Assembly: GCA_044235645.1 (NCBI GenBank)
Contig: JBIIHQ010000002.1
Coordinates: 186,001 to 250,000 of the forward strand
Source: OMIW01 sp044235645
Lineage (GTDB): Bacteria > Bdellovibrionota_C > UBA2361 > OMIW01
DNA: 64,000 bases
Direction: 5' to 3'
Part shown: piece after piece, positions 25,308 to 35,312 of the stretch
Position numbering within the stretch: position 1 is the stretch's first letter
Layout: every line of letters begins with the position of its first letter
Program-made: the position numbers and the translations under genes
The notes under the pieces: model-generated
What the model was told of the DNA's origin: nothing
What the model saw: the letters and a program-made list of their open reading frames with translations, nothing else
Databases searched by the model: none

Positions 25308-27236
25308 ATGACTGAAGAGTTTCAACGGATTATTCAACAAGATCGAGAAGCGAGAAAAAAGGTGAGCTGGAAGGGCACGCTCCTCCAGTATCTCGACCTC
25401 GTTCAGGAAGGTCCTGATCTCGCAAAATTATCCCATAAGCGGCTGTACGATATGATTGTGTCGTGCGGGGTGCGCGATATATCGGCTGATGAAGATCCAA
25501 AATTAAAACGCCTCTATAAATCGGGTAGTGTGCGAACGTACAATTTCTTCTCCGACGAGTTTTATGGGATGGAGAAGACGATCAACCAGATTGTGCGGTA
25601 CTTTCACTCTGCCTCGCTCAAGGGCGAGGAGAGCCGCCAGGTTCTCTATTTCGTGGGGCCCGTGGGTTCAGGAAAGAGCTCACTGGTTGAGCGGTTGAAG
25701 AAGGGGCTCGAGGAGCTGAGCTTTTTCTACGCGATAGATGGATGCCCCATGTATGAGGAGCCGCTCCATTTGATTCCTCGACATTTGAGGAAGGAATTCT
25801 CAAAACGGCTTGGTGTCCAGATTGAGGGTGACCTTTGTCCCGTCTGTCGATATCGACTGAAGGAAGAGTTTCAGGGGCGGTGGGAGGAGATGCCTATCCG
25901 TACCCACGAATTTAGTATTCGAGCAAAGCGAGGGGTCGGCGTCGTTCCGCCAGTAGATCCTAACAACCAGGATACGAGCGTTCTGATAGGGGGGGAGGAT
26001 ATTTCAAAACTCGACCTTTATTCGGAGGGTGACCCACGGGTACTTGACCTCTCGGGTGCGCTCAACGTCGGAAATCGAGGAATGGTTGAGTTTATCGAGG
26101 TTTTCAAAAATGAGACCGAATACCTTCACGCGATGATCACCGCCACTCAGGAGAAGTCGATACCGGCACCGGGGCGGCATGGGATGATATACGTTGATAC
26201 CTGTATTGTCGCACATTCAAACGAAGCCGAATGGAAGAAGTTTAAGAGTGACCACACGAACGAGGCGATTCTTGATCGTATCGTTACCGTTAAGGTGCCT
26301 TATAATCTCCGCCTCTCGGAGGAAGTCAAGATTTATCGCAAGTTGCTCCGACAGTCACGATTCACTGCAGATATAGCTCCTCACACAATCGAGGTTGCCT
26401 CGATGTTCGCGATTCTGAGCCGACTCGATCCGACCAATAAATGTGACCTCCTCACAAAACTGAAGCTCTACAATGGCGAAGAGGTCGTCGAGAAGGGGAG
26501 GACCAAGAAGATAGATATTACCGAGCTCCGTGAGGAGGCAAAGAGCGAGGGGATGACCGGTATTTCGACCCGCTTCATCATGAAGGCGCTCGATAACGCA
26601 TTGTCGGATAATATCGAAGCGAACTGCATACACCCTATTAGTGTGCGTGAAGCCTTAGTGAACATGGTGAAGGAATCAGACTTTGCTGATGATGTGAGGA
26701 AGCGATATCTCGAGTTCCTTCAGGATACCCTTCACAAGGAGTATCTGGAGATTCTTGAAAAGGAGATCACCAAAGCCTTCGTTTACTCGTATCAGGAACA
26801 GGCAGAATCTCTCTTCCAAAACTATCTTGATCACGCCGAAGCGTATGTGACAAAGCGACGATTCAAAGATCGGAATACGGGTGAGGAGTTAGAGCCTGAT
26901 GAGTCCTTTATGAAGTCGATCGAAGAACAGATAGCGATTGTCGGTACCGCGGCCGATGGATTTAGGCAGGAGGTTATTGCGTATCTCTGGAGTATTGGCC
27001 GAAAAGGCGAAAAAATCACCTATGAGAGCTATGAACCGCTGAAAGAGGCGATAGAGAAAAAGCTTATGGCGAGTGTCCGAGATGTTTCCCGGATTATCAC
27101 CAAAGCACGAACGCGTGATGATGACCAATCGAAGAAGTATGACCGGATGGTTGAACAGCTTATAAAGAACGGGTATCCCGCAAGCTGTGTGGATACGATT
27201 CTTAAGTACGCAGCAAACAACCTCTGGAAAGATTAG
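25308..27236 (+). CDS. prkA: PrkA-type serine protein kinase / AAA+ ATPase
   Basis: A 642-residue protein, matching the usual 640-645. Walker A GPVGSGKS is at about residues 117-124, and the sequence around it is typical (YFVGPVGSGKSSLVERLKKGLE). ATG 25308 is preferred because GAGAGGAG lies upstream and MTEEFQRIIQQDRE is a normal PrkA beginning. PrkA was described as a kinase and later as an AAA+ protease-like protein. It heads the prkA-yeaH-ycgB operon (spacing 3 and 31 bp), widespread in proteobacteria and linked to stress and nitrogen-starvation physiology. Confidence 0.93.
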   Translation: MTEEFQRIIQQDREARKKVSWKGTLLQYLDLVQEGPDLAKLSHKRLYDMIVSCGVRDISADEDPKLKRLYKSGSVRTYNFFSDEFYGMEKTINQIVRYFHSASLKGEESRQVLYFVGPVGSGKSSLVERLKKGLEELSFFYAIDGCPMYEEPLHLIPRHLRKEFSKRLGVQIEGDLCPVCRYRLKEEFQGRWEEMPIRTHEFSIRAKRGVGVVPPVDPNNQDTSVLIGGEDISKLDLYSEGDPRVLDLSGALNVGNRGMVEFIEVFKNETEYLHAMITATQEKSIPAPGRHGMIYVDTCIVAHSNEAEWKKFKSDHTNEAILDRIVTVKVPYNLRLSEEVKIYRKLLRQSRFTADIAPHTIEVASMFAILSRLDPTNKCDLLTKLKLYNGEEVVEKGRTKKIDITELREEAKSEGMTGISTRFIMKALDNALSDNIEANCIHPISVREALVNMVKESDFADDVRKRYLEFLQDTLHKEYLEILEKEITKAFVYSYQEQAESLFQNYLDHAEAYVTKRRFKDRNTGEELEPDESFMKSIEEQIAIVGTAADGFRQEVIAYLWSIGRKGEKITYESYEPLKEAIEKKLMASVRDVSRIITKARTRDDDQSKKYDRMVEQLIKNGYPASCVDTILKYAANNLWKD

Positions 27237-27239
27237 CCT

Positions 27240-28451
27240 ATGAGCACGATTTTCCGGCCCTACACCCCGACTTCTCAGCGGTCGGACAGAAGTGCACGGG
27301 ATCGCCTTCGTCATCGTCAGAAGATTAAGGACTCGATACGAGATAATATCGGCGATATTCTTGCCGAAGAATCGATTATCGGTCGTGACCGAGATAAGGT
27401 AATTAAGGTACCGATCCGCTCGATAAAGGAGTTTCGGTTTATCTACGGTGATAATGCGCCCGGGGTAGCTCAAGGGAACGGGGAGCAACAGCCGGGCGAT
27501 GTCGTGCAAAGTTCTCCCGAGCAGGGGCAGGGGCAGGGTGAGGGAGGAAATCAGCCAGGAGTCGACGCATTTGAGACTGAGATAACGCTCGATGAGTTGA
27601 TCGATATCATGTTTGAAGACCTCGAGCTCCCCGAGCTTGAGCGAAAGTCGCTGAAGCAGATTATCTCAGACGATGCCACCAAGCGGAAAGGAAGGCGACA
27701 CGCTGGTATCCGGCCTCGGCTCGATAAGAAGATGACGGCCCGTAATCGTATCCGCCGGAAGCTTGCGGTTGGTCGCGCTCGCGAGGTTGACTTTGATGAA
27801 GAGGATCGGCGATTTCCTTTTCACAAGGACGATATGCGGTATTTCCATATTGTCCCCACCGAGCGAGAGGAATCAAATGCAGTCGTGTTCTGCATCATGG
27901 ATACTTCGGGCTCAATGGGGACGGTCAAGAAGTATCTTGCCCGAAGCTTTTATTTCCTGCTCTTCCAGTTTGTTCGCCAAAAGTATCAAAATGTCGAGGT
28001 CGTTTTCATCGCACATCATACTGAGGCAAAGGAGGTGACTGAGAACGAGTTTTTTCATAAAGTCGAATCAGGAGGAACGTACATATCCTCGGGTTATCGC
28101 AAAGCGCTCGATATCATTAACGACCGATACCATCCGTCTTTGTGGAATATCTATGCATTCCATTGTTCAGACGGAGATAATTTCTATTCAGATAACGATA
28201 GAGCAGTCGCTGCGGCAAAGGAGCTCTGCTCAGTGTGCAACCTCTTCGGATATGGTGAGATAAAGCCGGCGGGGAGTGCCTACTACAGTGGGACGATGCT
28301 GGAGACTTTCGCGCAGGTGAAGTCCGAAAATTTTTGCACCGTCACAATCGAGCGCAAGGAGGACCTTTGGCCTGCATTCCGATCGGTATTGACCAAAGAC
28401 AAGACCAGAGTGATCGGGGGGGAGACGACTGCGACGGCAGTAGGGTCGTAG
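27240..28451 (+). CDS. yeaH: YeaH/DUF444 family protein (VWA-like)
   Basis: A 403-residue protein starting three bases after prkA. The N-terminal part is charged and low-complexity (a Gly/Gln-rich tract near residue 100); the C-terminal part reads CIMDTSGSMGTVKKYLARSFYFLL, a von Willebrand factor A-like metal-binding motif (DxSxS-like DTSGSMG). DUF444/YeaH is the constant partner of PrkA. It is slightly shorter than the E. coli protein. Biochemical role is unsettled. Confidence 0.92.
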   Translation: MSTIFRPYTPTSQRSDRSARDRLRHRQKIKDSIRDNIGDILAEESIIGRDRDKVIKVPIRSIKEFRFIYGDNAPGVAQGNGEQQPGDVVQSSPEQGQGQGEGGNQPGVDAFETEITLDELIDIMFEDLELPELERKSLKQIISDDATKRKGRRHAGIRPRLDKKMTARNRIRRKLAVGRAREVDFDEEDRRFPFHKDDMRYFHIVPTEREESNAVVFCIMDTSGSMGTVKKYLARSFYFLLFQFVRQKYQNVEVVFIAHHTEAKEVTENEFFHKVESGGTYISSGYRKALDIINDRYHPSLWNIYAFHCSDGDNFYSDNDRAVAAAKELCSVCNLFGYGEIKPAGSAYYSGTMLETFAQVKSENFCTVTIERKEDLWPAFRSVLTKDKTRVIGGETTATAVGS

Positions 28452-28482
28452 TGATGTCATTCCGCGTGGAGATGGAGTACCT

Positions 28483-29943
28483 ATGACCGATTATGATCTT
28501 GATGAGCTAAAAACATGGGACGATCGGATCCTCGAATTCGTTCACCGTTATGGGCTTAACTGCTATCCTCAGGAATTTGAGGTCTGTGATCACAACGACA
28601 TGATCGGCTATATGGCATACTCCGGTATGCCATCCCACTATCCCCATTGGTCATATGGGAAGGGGTATGAGCGCCAAAAGACCATGTACGAATACGGCGT
28701 ATCAGGACTGCCGTATGAGATGGTGATTAACTCTAATCCGTGCCTCGCATATTTAATGCGGGATAATACGCTCCTTCTCCAGATACTGACCATCGCGCAC
28801 GTATACGGTCACAATGATTTCTTTGCGAACAATTTTACCTTCAAGTCAGGTCTCGATGCCCGCTATACGATAGAGCTGTTCAAGAACCATGCGAACCGGG
28901 TGAAGAGTTACATAGAGGATCCCTCGATTAACATCGATCTGGTCGAATCTGCGATCGACCACGCTCATGCGATCTCATGGAACTGCCAACGTAATATGGC
29001 AATTAAGAAGCTTTCCCACGAGGAGCAGCTTCAGCGGCGAATTCAGGCGAGTCGGGGCGCCGAGGATCCCTGGAGTGAGATCCACCCTCCCAAGACATTT
29101 CACCCCCCCGACCTATCAAAGTATCCGCTTGAACCGGAGGAGGACATCCTCCTTTTCATAGCAGATAATAATCCTTTCCTCCCCGAGTGGAAGCGCGATG
29201 TCATGCGGATTGTTGATCAGGAGGCTCGCTACTTCCTTCCGCAGATGGAGACAAAGATCATGAATGAGGGGTGGGCCAGCTATTGGCACCACAAGATCCT
29301 CAACGCTCTCGAATTGGAGCAGGGGCTCCACATAGAGTTTATGGTTCGTCATAACCAGGTACTTCGCCCACATCCAGGTGGAATCAATCCCTACCATCTC
29401 GGATTTGTTTTGTGGCACGACATTGAGCGACGGTGGAATGAGGGAGATACGGGTCGGGAGTTTACCGATGATAGGCCTCAGGTAGCCATTTCATCGCTCG
29501 ATGAGAACGAAACACCAGGCCGCAAAAAGATCTTTGAGGTACGGGAGACCGACCGTGATGCATCGTTTCTTCGGCGATTTCTTACCGTGGATGTGATGCG
29601 GGAATTGGAGCTTTTTCAGCACGAAAAACGGGGTAAGGAGCGAATCGTTACCAAAGTTGCTGATGACGAGGGATGGGAAGAGATTAAGGAAAATCTGATT
29701 AAGAGTACGGGCATGGGCTCGATTCCGGTTATCAAGATTGAGGATGCCGATTTCGGAAAAAACAGAACGCTCTATTTAAAGCATGCGCACGACGGGCGTG
29801 ACCTCCAGCTTGATTACGCCGAGCCGACTCTGCGACACATCAGAGCACTCTGGGAACGGGAAGTGGTTCTTGAGACAGTCCTCAACGGGAAACGCTCGCT
29901 CCTAAAAATGGGGGATTCTTCGATGAAGGTTGAGAAGTTGTAG
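28483..29943 (+). CDS. ycgB: SpoVR/YcgB family protein
   Basis: A 486-residue protein and third member of the prkA operon. Conserved blocks include YPQEFEVCDHNDMIGYMAYSG, HVYGHNDFFANN, NEGWASYWHHKILN and HPGGINPYHLGF, all typical of the SpoVR family. SpoVR is needed for cortex formation in Bacillus sporulation, but proteobacterial homologues accompany PrkA and YeaH without sporulation. Length is normal. Confidence 0.93.
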   Translation: MTDYDLDELKTWDDRILEFVHRYGLNCYPQEFEVCDHNDMIGYMAYSGMPSHYPHWSYGKGYERQKTMYEYGVSGLPYEMVINSNPCLAYLMRDNTLLLQILTIAHVYGHNDFFANNFTFKSGLDARYTIELFKNHANRVKSYIEDPSINIDLVESAIDHAHAISWNCQRNMAIKKLSHEEQLQRRIQASRGAEDPWSEIHPPKTFHPPDLSKYPLEPEEDILLFIADNNPFLPEWKRDVMRIVDQEARYFLPQMETKIMNEGWASYWHHKILNALELEQGLHIEFMVRHNQVLRPHPGGINPYHLGFVLWHDIERRWNEGDTGREFTDDRPQVAISSLDENETPGRKKIFEVRETDRDASFLRRFLTVDVMRELELFQHEKRGKERIVTKVADDEGWEEIKENLIKSTGMGSIPVIKIEDADFGKNRTLYLKHAHDGRDLQLDYAEPTLRHIRALWEREVVLETVLNGKRSLLKMGDSSMKVEKL

Positions 29944-30128
29944 GGGTGAGAAACAAGAGTAATGTGCTCGCAGCGAATGCTACGAGACGAAGGTTTTTGA
30001 GGCAGCCTGGCCTCGATACATGAGGGTCGGTTCAGAGGTTTTTCCGACTTGATGAATGAAAGGTAAGGCGGGTTGAGGTCGATCCGTGGTCCTCATTAAA
30101 AGCATCGCTCTCACGGAAACCTGACGTC

Positions 30129-30157
30129 TCCCCCTGAGCAACCTTCACTGAGGGGGA
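30129..30157. terminator. hairpin between convergent ycgB and lipoprotein genes
   Basis: TCCCCCT (30129-30135) pairs with AGGGGGA (30151-30157) across a 15-base loop. TTATTC follows on the plus strand, a weak T-run, so it may end the prkA-yeaH-ycgB transcript. The rest of the 233-bp gap contains nothing recognisable. Confidence 0.4.
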
Positions 30158-30176
30158 TTATTCAAAAACTTTCCGA

Positions 30177-32150
30177 TTATTTGGAAGGTTTTGGCAGTTT
30201 CCTCCACACAACCTCAATAAATCCTTGGTCAAACTGAAGAGTTAAATACATATCTCCCAAGTCTTCTATCGCATTAATGTGTTCCATTTCGAGGGGAGAT
30301 TTTCCTTGACCAAATGCCGCGAGAGTCGCGTATAGACCCCGAAGAATCTTGCCAATTTGGACTGCGTTAGCTCGGGCAACGAGCGGAGCTTTAGACTCAG
30401 CGGTAAGCTGGAACGGGGCAACAGAAGTCGACGTTGCATTCGTTTTCTGGGCTGTTATCATCTTTGTTACCCCTGCCTCGCTGCTGCCAATCAGAAGCGC
30501 ATCTTTCGACTCAGCGAGAAACAAGCCGATACCGAACGGACTAAGCACATAGGTTGTATTGACACCGTCAATCGATTTAGTTTCCCACGTTCCCATCGGC
30601 ATACCGGAATCCTGAATCATTGGGGTAAGACCCATCTTGATGGCTTCACTCAGGGCGGCCGCGGAAGTTGATTCCACCGCGATACCGAGATCTGGAAGAT
30701 ATGCGCCTTCTGACTGCTCGAACAAAGCCAACGCAACAGACTGGATAGAGGTAAGTGCCGCGAAGGGTGAATCCTTCGGCATTGGGAACATCTCAAGAGC
30801 TTTACCGACGGGTACATACGCGCTGAGAAGGAGGGCGACATTAGCGGGTAGTAGGCGCAACGCACCCGGAATCTTTGATTCGTTGAGACTGTCGTATAGC
30901 GCTGCTGCATCTGGTCGAGATTTTTCGATCAATGAGGTAGCCCGAAAGGTGAGGATACCGGATTGGTCGACGGACCCCCTGAAAACGATCGCCTGAGCGG
31001 GAATATCGCTCATCTGGGTTATGGCATCCTGTAAAGATGGAAGCCTTTCTGCCATCTCATCGGTGGTTGTTGTCGGTATTCCGGTCCCATCTGGGGACGC
31101 CGAGCATGATTCGTCTGAGCCCTCGCATGAGCCGTCTTTCTTCGGAGTTGCTTGACCCAGAAGCTTCTCAAGGGCATCACGCTTCGACTCAAGCGCATGC
31201 TTAAACTGGGCAAGGTCAAAGTAAACCTGAAGAAAATCATTCTCTGATTGGGGCAGCCGTTTATTCACTTGGGTAACGGTCTGACTACTTATGACAGGGG
31301 GAGGAGTCGTGACGTTCGGATTCAAACAATGCGAAACTGCCTCGGAGCTCGAGCTTACCCCGAGGACGTTCTCGGGAGAAGCCGCAATAAATACTGTGAC
31401 TTTGGTGGACTGCGGAGCAGAGGAACTCCCCGACGCTGAAGAGGCTTCCTGAGAGGCGATTCCCCCCGATTTGTTATCCTGTTGCTCGGTAGGTTCTGGC
31501 AAGTCTACCTGGATCTCGGTGGTAATTGCATAGCCGTTAATTTGTCCAAAAGTATGTTCGGCCACTTCATAGTTACGGCCCCGAACGCCATCAATTAGTG
31601 TTTTAAGCTTACTCGCGAAGTCTGGGCCCGTAGCACACACACCGCCATTGATTGGCTGCTCAGAGTTTCCAGCTGACGCAAAAATGACAACTTGCTTATA
31701 GGAAGGAGTCGGACTCGGCTCCCGGGGAAGAAAACCCGCACTTTCAAGAATTTCGACAAGGTCCTTTTGAACGACATCAATTGAGCGAGTGGACTGGGTG
31801 GTTGTGACAGAGCCGGAAGCTCCTGGTTTGGAGTCGCCATCCTTTTTCTCTGTACTCGTCGGTTTGTCCGCTGCTGATATGTACTTTCGAACTGTGTCCA
31901 AAGATTGGGAATATAACCTCTTACCACCTGCGCTTTCACCGTCGTATGAAACCAGCAGAAATGTTCCCTGCGGAGCACGCGAGAGAAAGTTCGTCTGGGG
32001 TGTTGAAGCTGCATTCGGGCTTGTTGCGGTCGTCGCTGCCTCATCTTTCTTCGAGCATCCTGCGAGTACGAGGAGAGCTGAGCAGAGGAGCCCGGTAGTG
32101 ACAGGAGCAAAATGGAGAAGAGAGCGCGGGAATGGACGATTGGCGATCAT
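30177..32150 (-). CDS. large lipoprotein of unknown function
   Basis: A 657-residue protein with a lipoprotein signal (LLCSALLVLAGC), then a low-complexity Ala/Thr/Asn/Ser linker and a folded region. Two structurally similar halves may be present, each with strands such as GTFLLVSYDG and VALLLSAYVP. A second low-complexity tract (PKKDGSCEGSDESC, near residue 340) contains two Cys. No family is recognised, though secreted DUF3352-like proteins have a comparable feel. The gene lies 48 bp after GH57 and may share its transcript. Confidence 0.7.
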   Translation of the reverse strand: MIANRPFPRSLLHFAPVTTGLLCSALLVLAGCSKKDEAATTATSPNAASTPQTNFLSRAPQGTFLLVSYDGESAGGKRLYSQSLDTVRKYISAADKPTSTEKKDGDSKPGASGSVTTTQSTRSIDVVQKDLVEILESAGFLPREPSPTPSYKQVVIFASAGNSEQPINGGVCATGPDFASKLKTLIDGVRGRNYEVAEHTFGQINGYAITTEIQVDLPEPTEQQDNKSGGIASQEASSASGSSSAPQSTKVTVFIAASPENVLGVSSSSEAVSHCLNPNVTTPPPVISSQTVTQVNKRLPQSENDFLQVYFDLAQFKHALESKRDALEKLLGQATPKKDGSCEGSDESCSASPDGTGIPTTTTDEMAERLPSLQDAITQMSDIPAQAIVFRGSVDQSGILTFRATSLIEKSRPDAAALYDSLNESKIPGALRLLPANVALLLSAYVPVGKALEMFPMPKDSPFAALTSIQSVALALFEQSEGAYLPDLGIAVESTSAAALSEAIKMGLTPMIQDSGMPMGTWETKSIDGVNTTYVLSPFGIGLFLAESKDALLIGSSEAGVTKMITAQKTNATSTSVAPFQLTAESKAPLVARANAVQIGKILRGLYATLAAFGQGKSPLEMEHINAIEDLGDMYLTLQFDQGFIEVVWRKLPKPSK

Positions 32151-32198
32151 GGGGATTCCTTGAGGTGTTGCGCGAGCGAGAATGGGATGAAATGATAT

Positions 32199-33662
32199 TT
32201 AAGAGCGAAATTCTAGCATCTTTTCGAGTCGAGAACAAAATTCAACTCCGTAATCGACCCAAACTCCTTCACCCCAGTATCGGAAGCAGCTTGTCTGAGC
32301 GTTGAGGAGTAGAAAGAGGGCCTCGTTGTACCGAGGATCCGATGTCGGGAGTTTCGGCTTCAAGACTCGTTCGTAGAAAAGGGAACTCACTTTGTCCATG
32401 GGCAGAAGCAGTCTGTCATAGTCTCGGACCCAGGAGATATTGCTGGTCCAGGATCCCCCCTCCATATGGAAGGAATGGTCTGCCCTCGCAAGTTCAGCGA
32501 TCGTCGAGGCTAGTTGTTGGGCGTTATTTTTGCCGGGGGTGAATCGGGTCCATAGCTGCTTCTGCTTTGTCGGTTGGAGAATCGGCAAGTCGCGCTCAGT
32601 AATCCCGATCGCAGCGAGGTGCTCGAGGTACTCGGTTCCGTTCATGAGGGGAGTAGATGCTCCGGTCGCGAGTTTGGCCACCTCGGTAAATTTCGGGGGG
32701 AACTCGTGCATCATCACGCCACCGTTCTCCCCGTCGGCGATCTGGCTCACGATTGGGGGAACCGATATGCCCTTGATGGTGGCGTGTGGTAACGATGTGG
32801 CTTCGTACCACGGCTGCATTTGAGCAACCAGCTTAGTGTCCGAACCCTGAGTCTTGACGAGACAAATAATGCTGGCCTCATCCCCATCGCTATTGCGACA
32901 AACGAGCCGGTGAGGGAGGTGAGGGTGTCTGGGGGAATATCCTGTTTCAGGTTCCTCAACAGTATGCTCTTGGACGAGCACCCAGTGGTATCCACAATCA
33001 ACGAGAGTCTTTACAAATCCATATGCGACATCGGGATGGTTTGGCAGTGCCATTTCAGGCGGGGAGAATCCCTTTACCCGGGCCACTGCCTCAGTGCCAA
33101 AGATGGCGGCGAAATGGTGCTGCCACGCCTCAACGTGGAGCCGAAAATCCTGCACAGGGGTTGACGGTGCCACCGCATGTCCCCAGGCAGTTCCAAGCCA
33201 TTCGACACACGCGCGATAGCGGGGATCCACGGCGAGGGGGCGGAGCGCTTCGATGACCTCAGTCGCACCCATCGCCTCGAGACCGTAGAGCAGCGAACCC
33301 GAATAATCGACCATGATACGGGGTTCATACCCTTCGCCAACCAGGGTAGGTATGATCGTGCCCAGTCGTTTGTAACAATCACGAAAAACGGTGGCGTTGT
33401 AGCGATCTCCATCTGAGCCGTGCTCGAGCATAAATTGAAGATTGCTGATAATCGACCCACCAGGGCCAGCTGGGATGTTCGGTTGGTGCATGTGAAGCGC
33501 ACAAGCTGCGACTGAGCGAAGAGAGGTAAACGCCGCGGGAGCTCGAACAGGATAGAGGCGCTTGTCTGCAATGATTGCTCGAGCTGCATGCAGTTCACCT
33601 TCATGACCGCAGAGGGGTGGAAGCGAGGCTGAGGGTGTCGACGGATGTTGGATATCGGTCAT
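32199..33662 (-). CDS. glycoside hydrolase family 57 protein
   Basis: A 487-residue protein. The family-57 blocks are visible: HMHQPN (near residue 56), the nucleophile block GFSPPEMALP (Glu near 201) and the acid/base block ADGENGGVMMHEFPPKF. GH57 enzymes act on alpha-glucans (amylase, glucan branching, amylopullulanase). Which activity applies cannot be read here. ATG 33662 has GGAG upstream; the longer frame to 33710 adds an unconserved leader. It sits between the prenyl synthase and the large lipoprotein, both on the same strand. Confidence 0.85.
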   Translation of the reverse strand: MTDIQHPSTPSASLPPLCGHEGELHAARAIIADKRLYPVRAPAAFTSLRSVAACALHMHQPNIPAGPGGSIISNLQFMLEHGSDGDRYNATVFRDCYKRLGTIIPTLVGEGYEPRIMVDYSGSLLYGLEAMGATEVIEALRPLAVDPRYRACVEWLGTAWGHAVAPSTPVQDFRLHVEAWQHHFAAIFGTEAVARVKGFSPPEMALPNHPDVAYGFVKTLVDCGYHWVLVQEHTVEEPETGYSPRHPHLPHRLVCRNSDGDEASIICLVKTQGSDTKLVAQMQPWYEATSLPHATIKGISVPPIVSQIADGENGGVMMHEFPPKFTEVAKLATGASTPLMNGTEYLEHLAAIGITERDLPILQPTKQKQLWTRFTPGKNNAQQLASTIAELARADHSFHMEGGSWTSNISWVRDYDRLLLPMDKVSSLFYERVLKPKLPTSDPRYNEALFLLLNAQTSCFRYWGEGVWVDYGVEFCSRLEKMLEFRS

Positions 33663-33812
33663 GGGCGGACTCCGGGGGTAAGAGCAAAGGAGAGGCTGCG
33701 GAAACAACAACGACCCTCAGATCCTAACTCACCGGGGAGGGGGAGAAAAGAGAAATGGGAGAAGCCCGATATGACCCTTCAAGTACTCGAGATGCAGATT
33801 TCAAACGACCAT

Positions 33813-34841
33813 CTACTCCATACGTTCGAGGGTGTACCGCATAATTGCCTTGATCGCTCCCAGCGCATCCTGGCATACCTGTATTCCTTGAGATGATGCG
33901 GAGCCGACTGCCTCATGTAACGCCATATCGGCTGCCTCGACCTCCTGCCGCGCAAGAAGGCGCGCTGTACCAATTATTGAGCTATCGGCGAGCTCGGCGA
34001 GAGCTTTTTGGACAAACTCCTCCTCATTCTCTCCTGGCTCCTTACGAAGTTTTTCGGCCAGAGGCGAGTCCGATTCAAGCCATAGAATATTTATGAGAGA
34101 TGGTTTGCGCTCCCGGATATCGGTTCCCGGTCGTTTGCCGAGCTTTTCTTCGGGGGATATCACATCGAGAAGATCATCTAACATTTGGAAACCGACCCCG
34201 AGGTGTTCGCCGAAACGGGCCAAGGCTTCCAGGGCGTCTCCCCGCAATCCACTCAAAAATCCGGCAGAACGAGCCCCTAATCGAAAGAGGGCCGCGGTCT
34301 TTTTCGCGGCGATTGTCCGTGAGGTCAAAAGAGAATGAGTGTCGGCATAGAGGGGGGTTTCAAGAATCTCTCCCTCAGTAAGGTTAATGCATGCATCTTC
34401 GGTGGCATCGATGATGAAGGGATCAAGCCGCGCACAGAGGCTAAAGGCGCGGGTGAGGAGGAAATCGCCGGTGAGCAATGTGTCGTTGGTGCCGAACTCT
34501 GCGTAAGGCGAGGGGTGATGTCGACGGATAGGGGAGCGATCGATGATGTCGTCGTGAAGGAGAGTCGCCATGTGGATGAGCTCTATGCCGGCAGCGACAT
34601 CGACAAGGTTCTGGGTCGGCTCGCGCATCCCAAACCCTTTCGCTAGCAGCAACGTTAAGGCGGGCCGTACCCGTTTCCCCCCGAGCCCGAAGAGGTAGGA
34701 GGCAATCTTCGCGAGTTGGGGAGCCTCGGTCGTGAATTTGGTAGCGATGAGCCCTTCGACTAAATGAAGGCCGGGAACGGCGCGAAAAATCTCGGCGAGG
34801 GATGGCGTCTGGGTCATGGGAATAGTGGTGATAACGGCCAT
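33813..34841 (-). CDS. ispB: polyprenyl diphosphate synthase (long-chain trans type)
   Basis: A 342-residue enzyme that condenses isopentenyl diphosphate onto an allylic primer to make the quinone side chain. The first Asp-rich motif is LLHDDIIDRSPIRR (near residue 94) and the second is GFQMLDDLLDVI (near 220). LGGKRVRPAL is also typical. It resembles octaprenyl/heptaprenyl synthases; the chain length made is not predictable. ATG 34841 has CGGAG upstream; the longer frame to 34913 is unsupported. Confidence 0.88.
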   Translation of the reverse strand: MAVITTIPMTQTPSLAEIFRAVPGLHLVEGLIATKFTTEAPQLAKIASYLFGLGGKRVRPALTLLLAKGFGMREPTQNLVDVAAGIELIHMATLLHDDIIDRSPIRRHHPSPYAEFGTNDTLLTGDFLLTRAFSLCARLDPFIIDATEDACINLTEGEILETPLYADTHSLLTSRTIAAKKTAALFRLGARSAGFLSGLRGDALEALARFGEHLGVGFQMLDDLLDVISPEEKLGKRPGTDIRERKPSLINILWLESDSPLAEKLRKEPGENEEEFVQKALAELADSSIIGTARLLARQEVEAADMALHEAVGSASSQGIQVCQDALGAIKAIMRYTLERME

Positions 34842-34988
34842 CGCTGCTCTCCGCATCGATGGGAAGCAACGGAGACGGAATAAAGTGAATACGAGGGGAT
34901 GATAACACGGCACCTACGCTACTTCCACCGCGTCTGCTGATGAAGAACTGCGCGACCCTCGCTATTTTATCGGTAGGTTTGGAGAAAC

Positions 34989-35053
34989 AGGCCCACGACG
35001 AGGGGCATCGATTTATTGGTGCGAGTGAATATAGAGGCCCACGACAAGGGGCA
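34989..35053. repeat. two near-identical 19-bp direct repeats downstream of tRNA-Glu
   Basis: Positions 34989-35007 and 35035-35053 carry the same 19 bases (AGGCCCACGACxAGGGGCA, one substitution), 46 bp apart. They lie just downstream of the tRNA gene in its direction of transcription. They do not match the tRNA 3' end, so they are not obvious attachment sites. Confidence 0.6.
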
Positions 35054-35082
35054 GAGAGGCGAATCCGACCATTTGAAGAATG

Positions 35083-35157
35083 CGTCCCCGACGGGATTCG
35101 AACCCGTGTTACCTGCGTGAAAGGCGGGTGTCCTGGGCCAGGCTAGACGACAGGGAC
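35083..35157 (-). tRNA. tRNA-Glu (anticodon UUC)
   Basis: The reverse strand folds as a cloverleaf. The acceptor stem is GTCCCTG against CGGGGAC (one U-G pair), the D arm contains the CTAGCCTGGCCCAGGAC stretch, the anticodon loop CTTTCAC carries TTC, and the T arm is ACGGG-TTCGAAT-CCCGT. The discriminator base is G. CCA is not encoded, since CAT follows. It stands in a 399-bp stretch (34914-35312) with no protein gene. Confidence 0.93.
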
Positions 35158-35312
35158 TCATTGATGGCCTGTAGTGTGGATTATTATCGAAGTGAGGTCA
35201 AGATTGTGAGGTACAATTTATCGTACGACTGAGCAAAAAGGTGCGATTGAAAGGTGCTCGTCTGAAGGTGGCGACAGAGGAGTTCTTTCCGCGAACCTGC
35301 CACTGACAGTTT

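Noticed and set aside
26889..27509. Minus-strand 206-codon frame over prkA and yeaH
   Set aside because: The plus-strand genes are certain; the frame has no recognisable domain.
35083..35157. tRNA-Glu as an attachment site of an integrated element
   Set aside because: No integrase nearby and no copy of the tRNA 3' end was seen downstream in the window.
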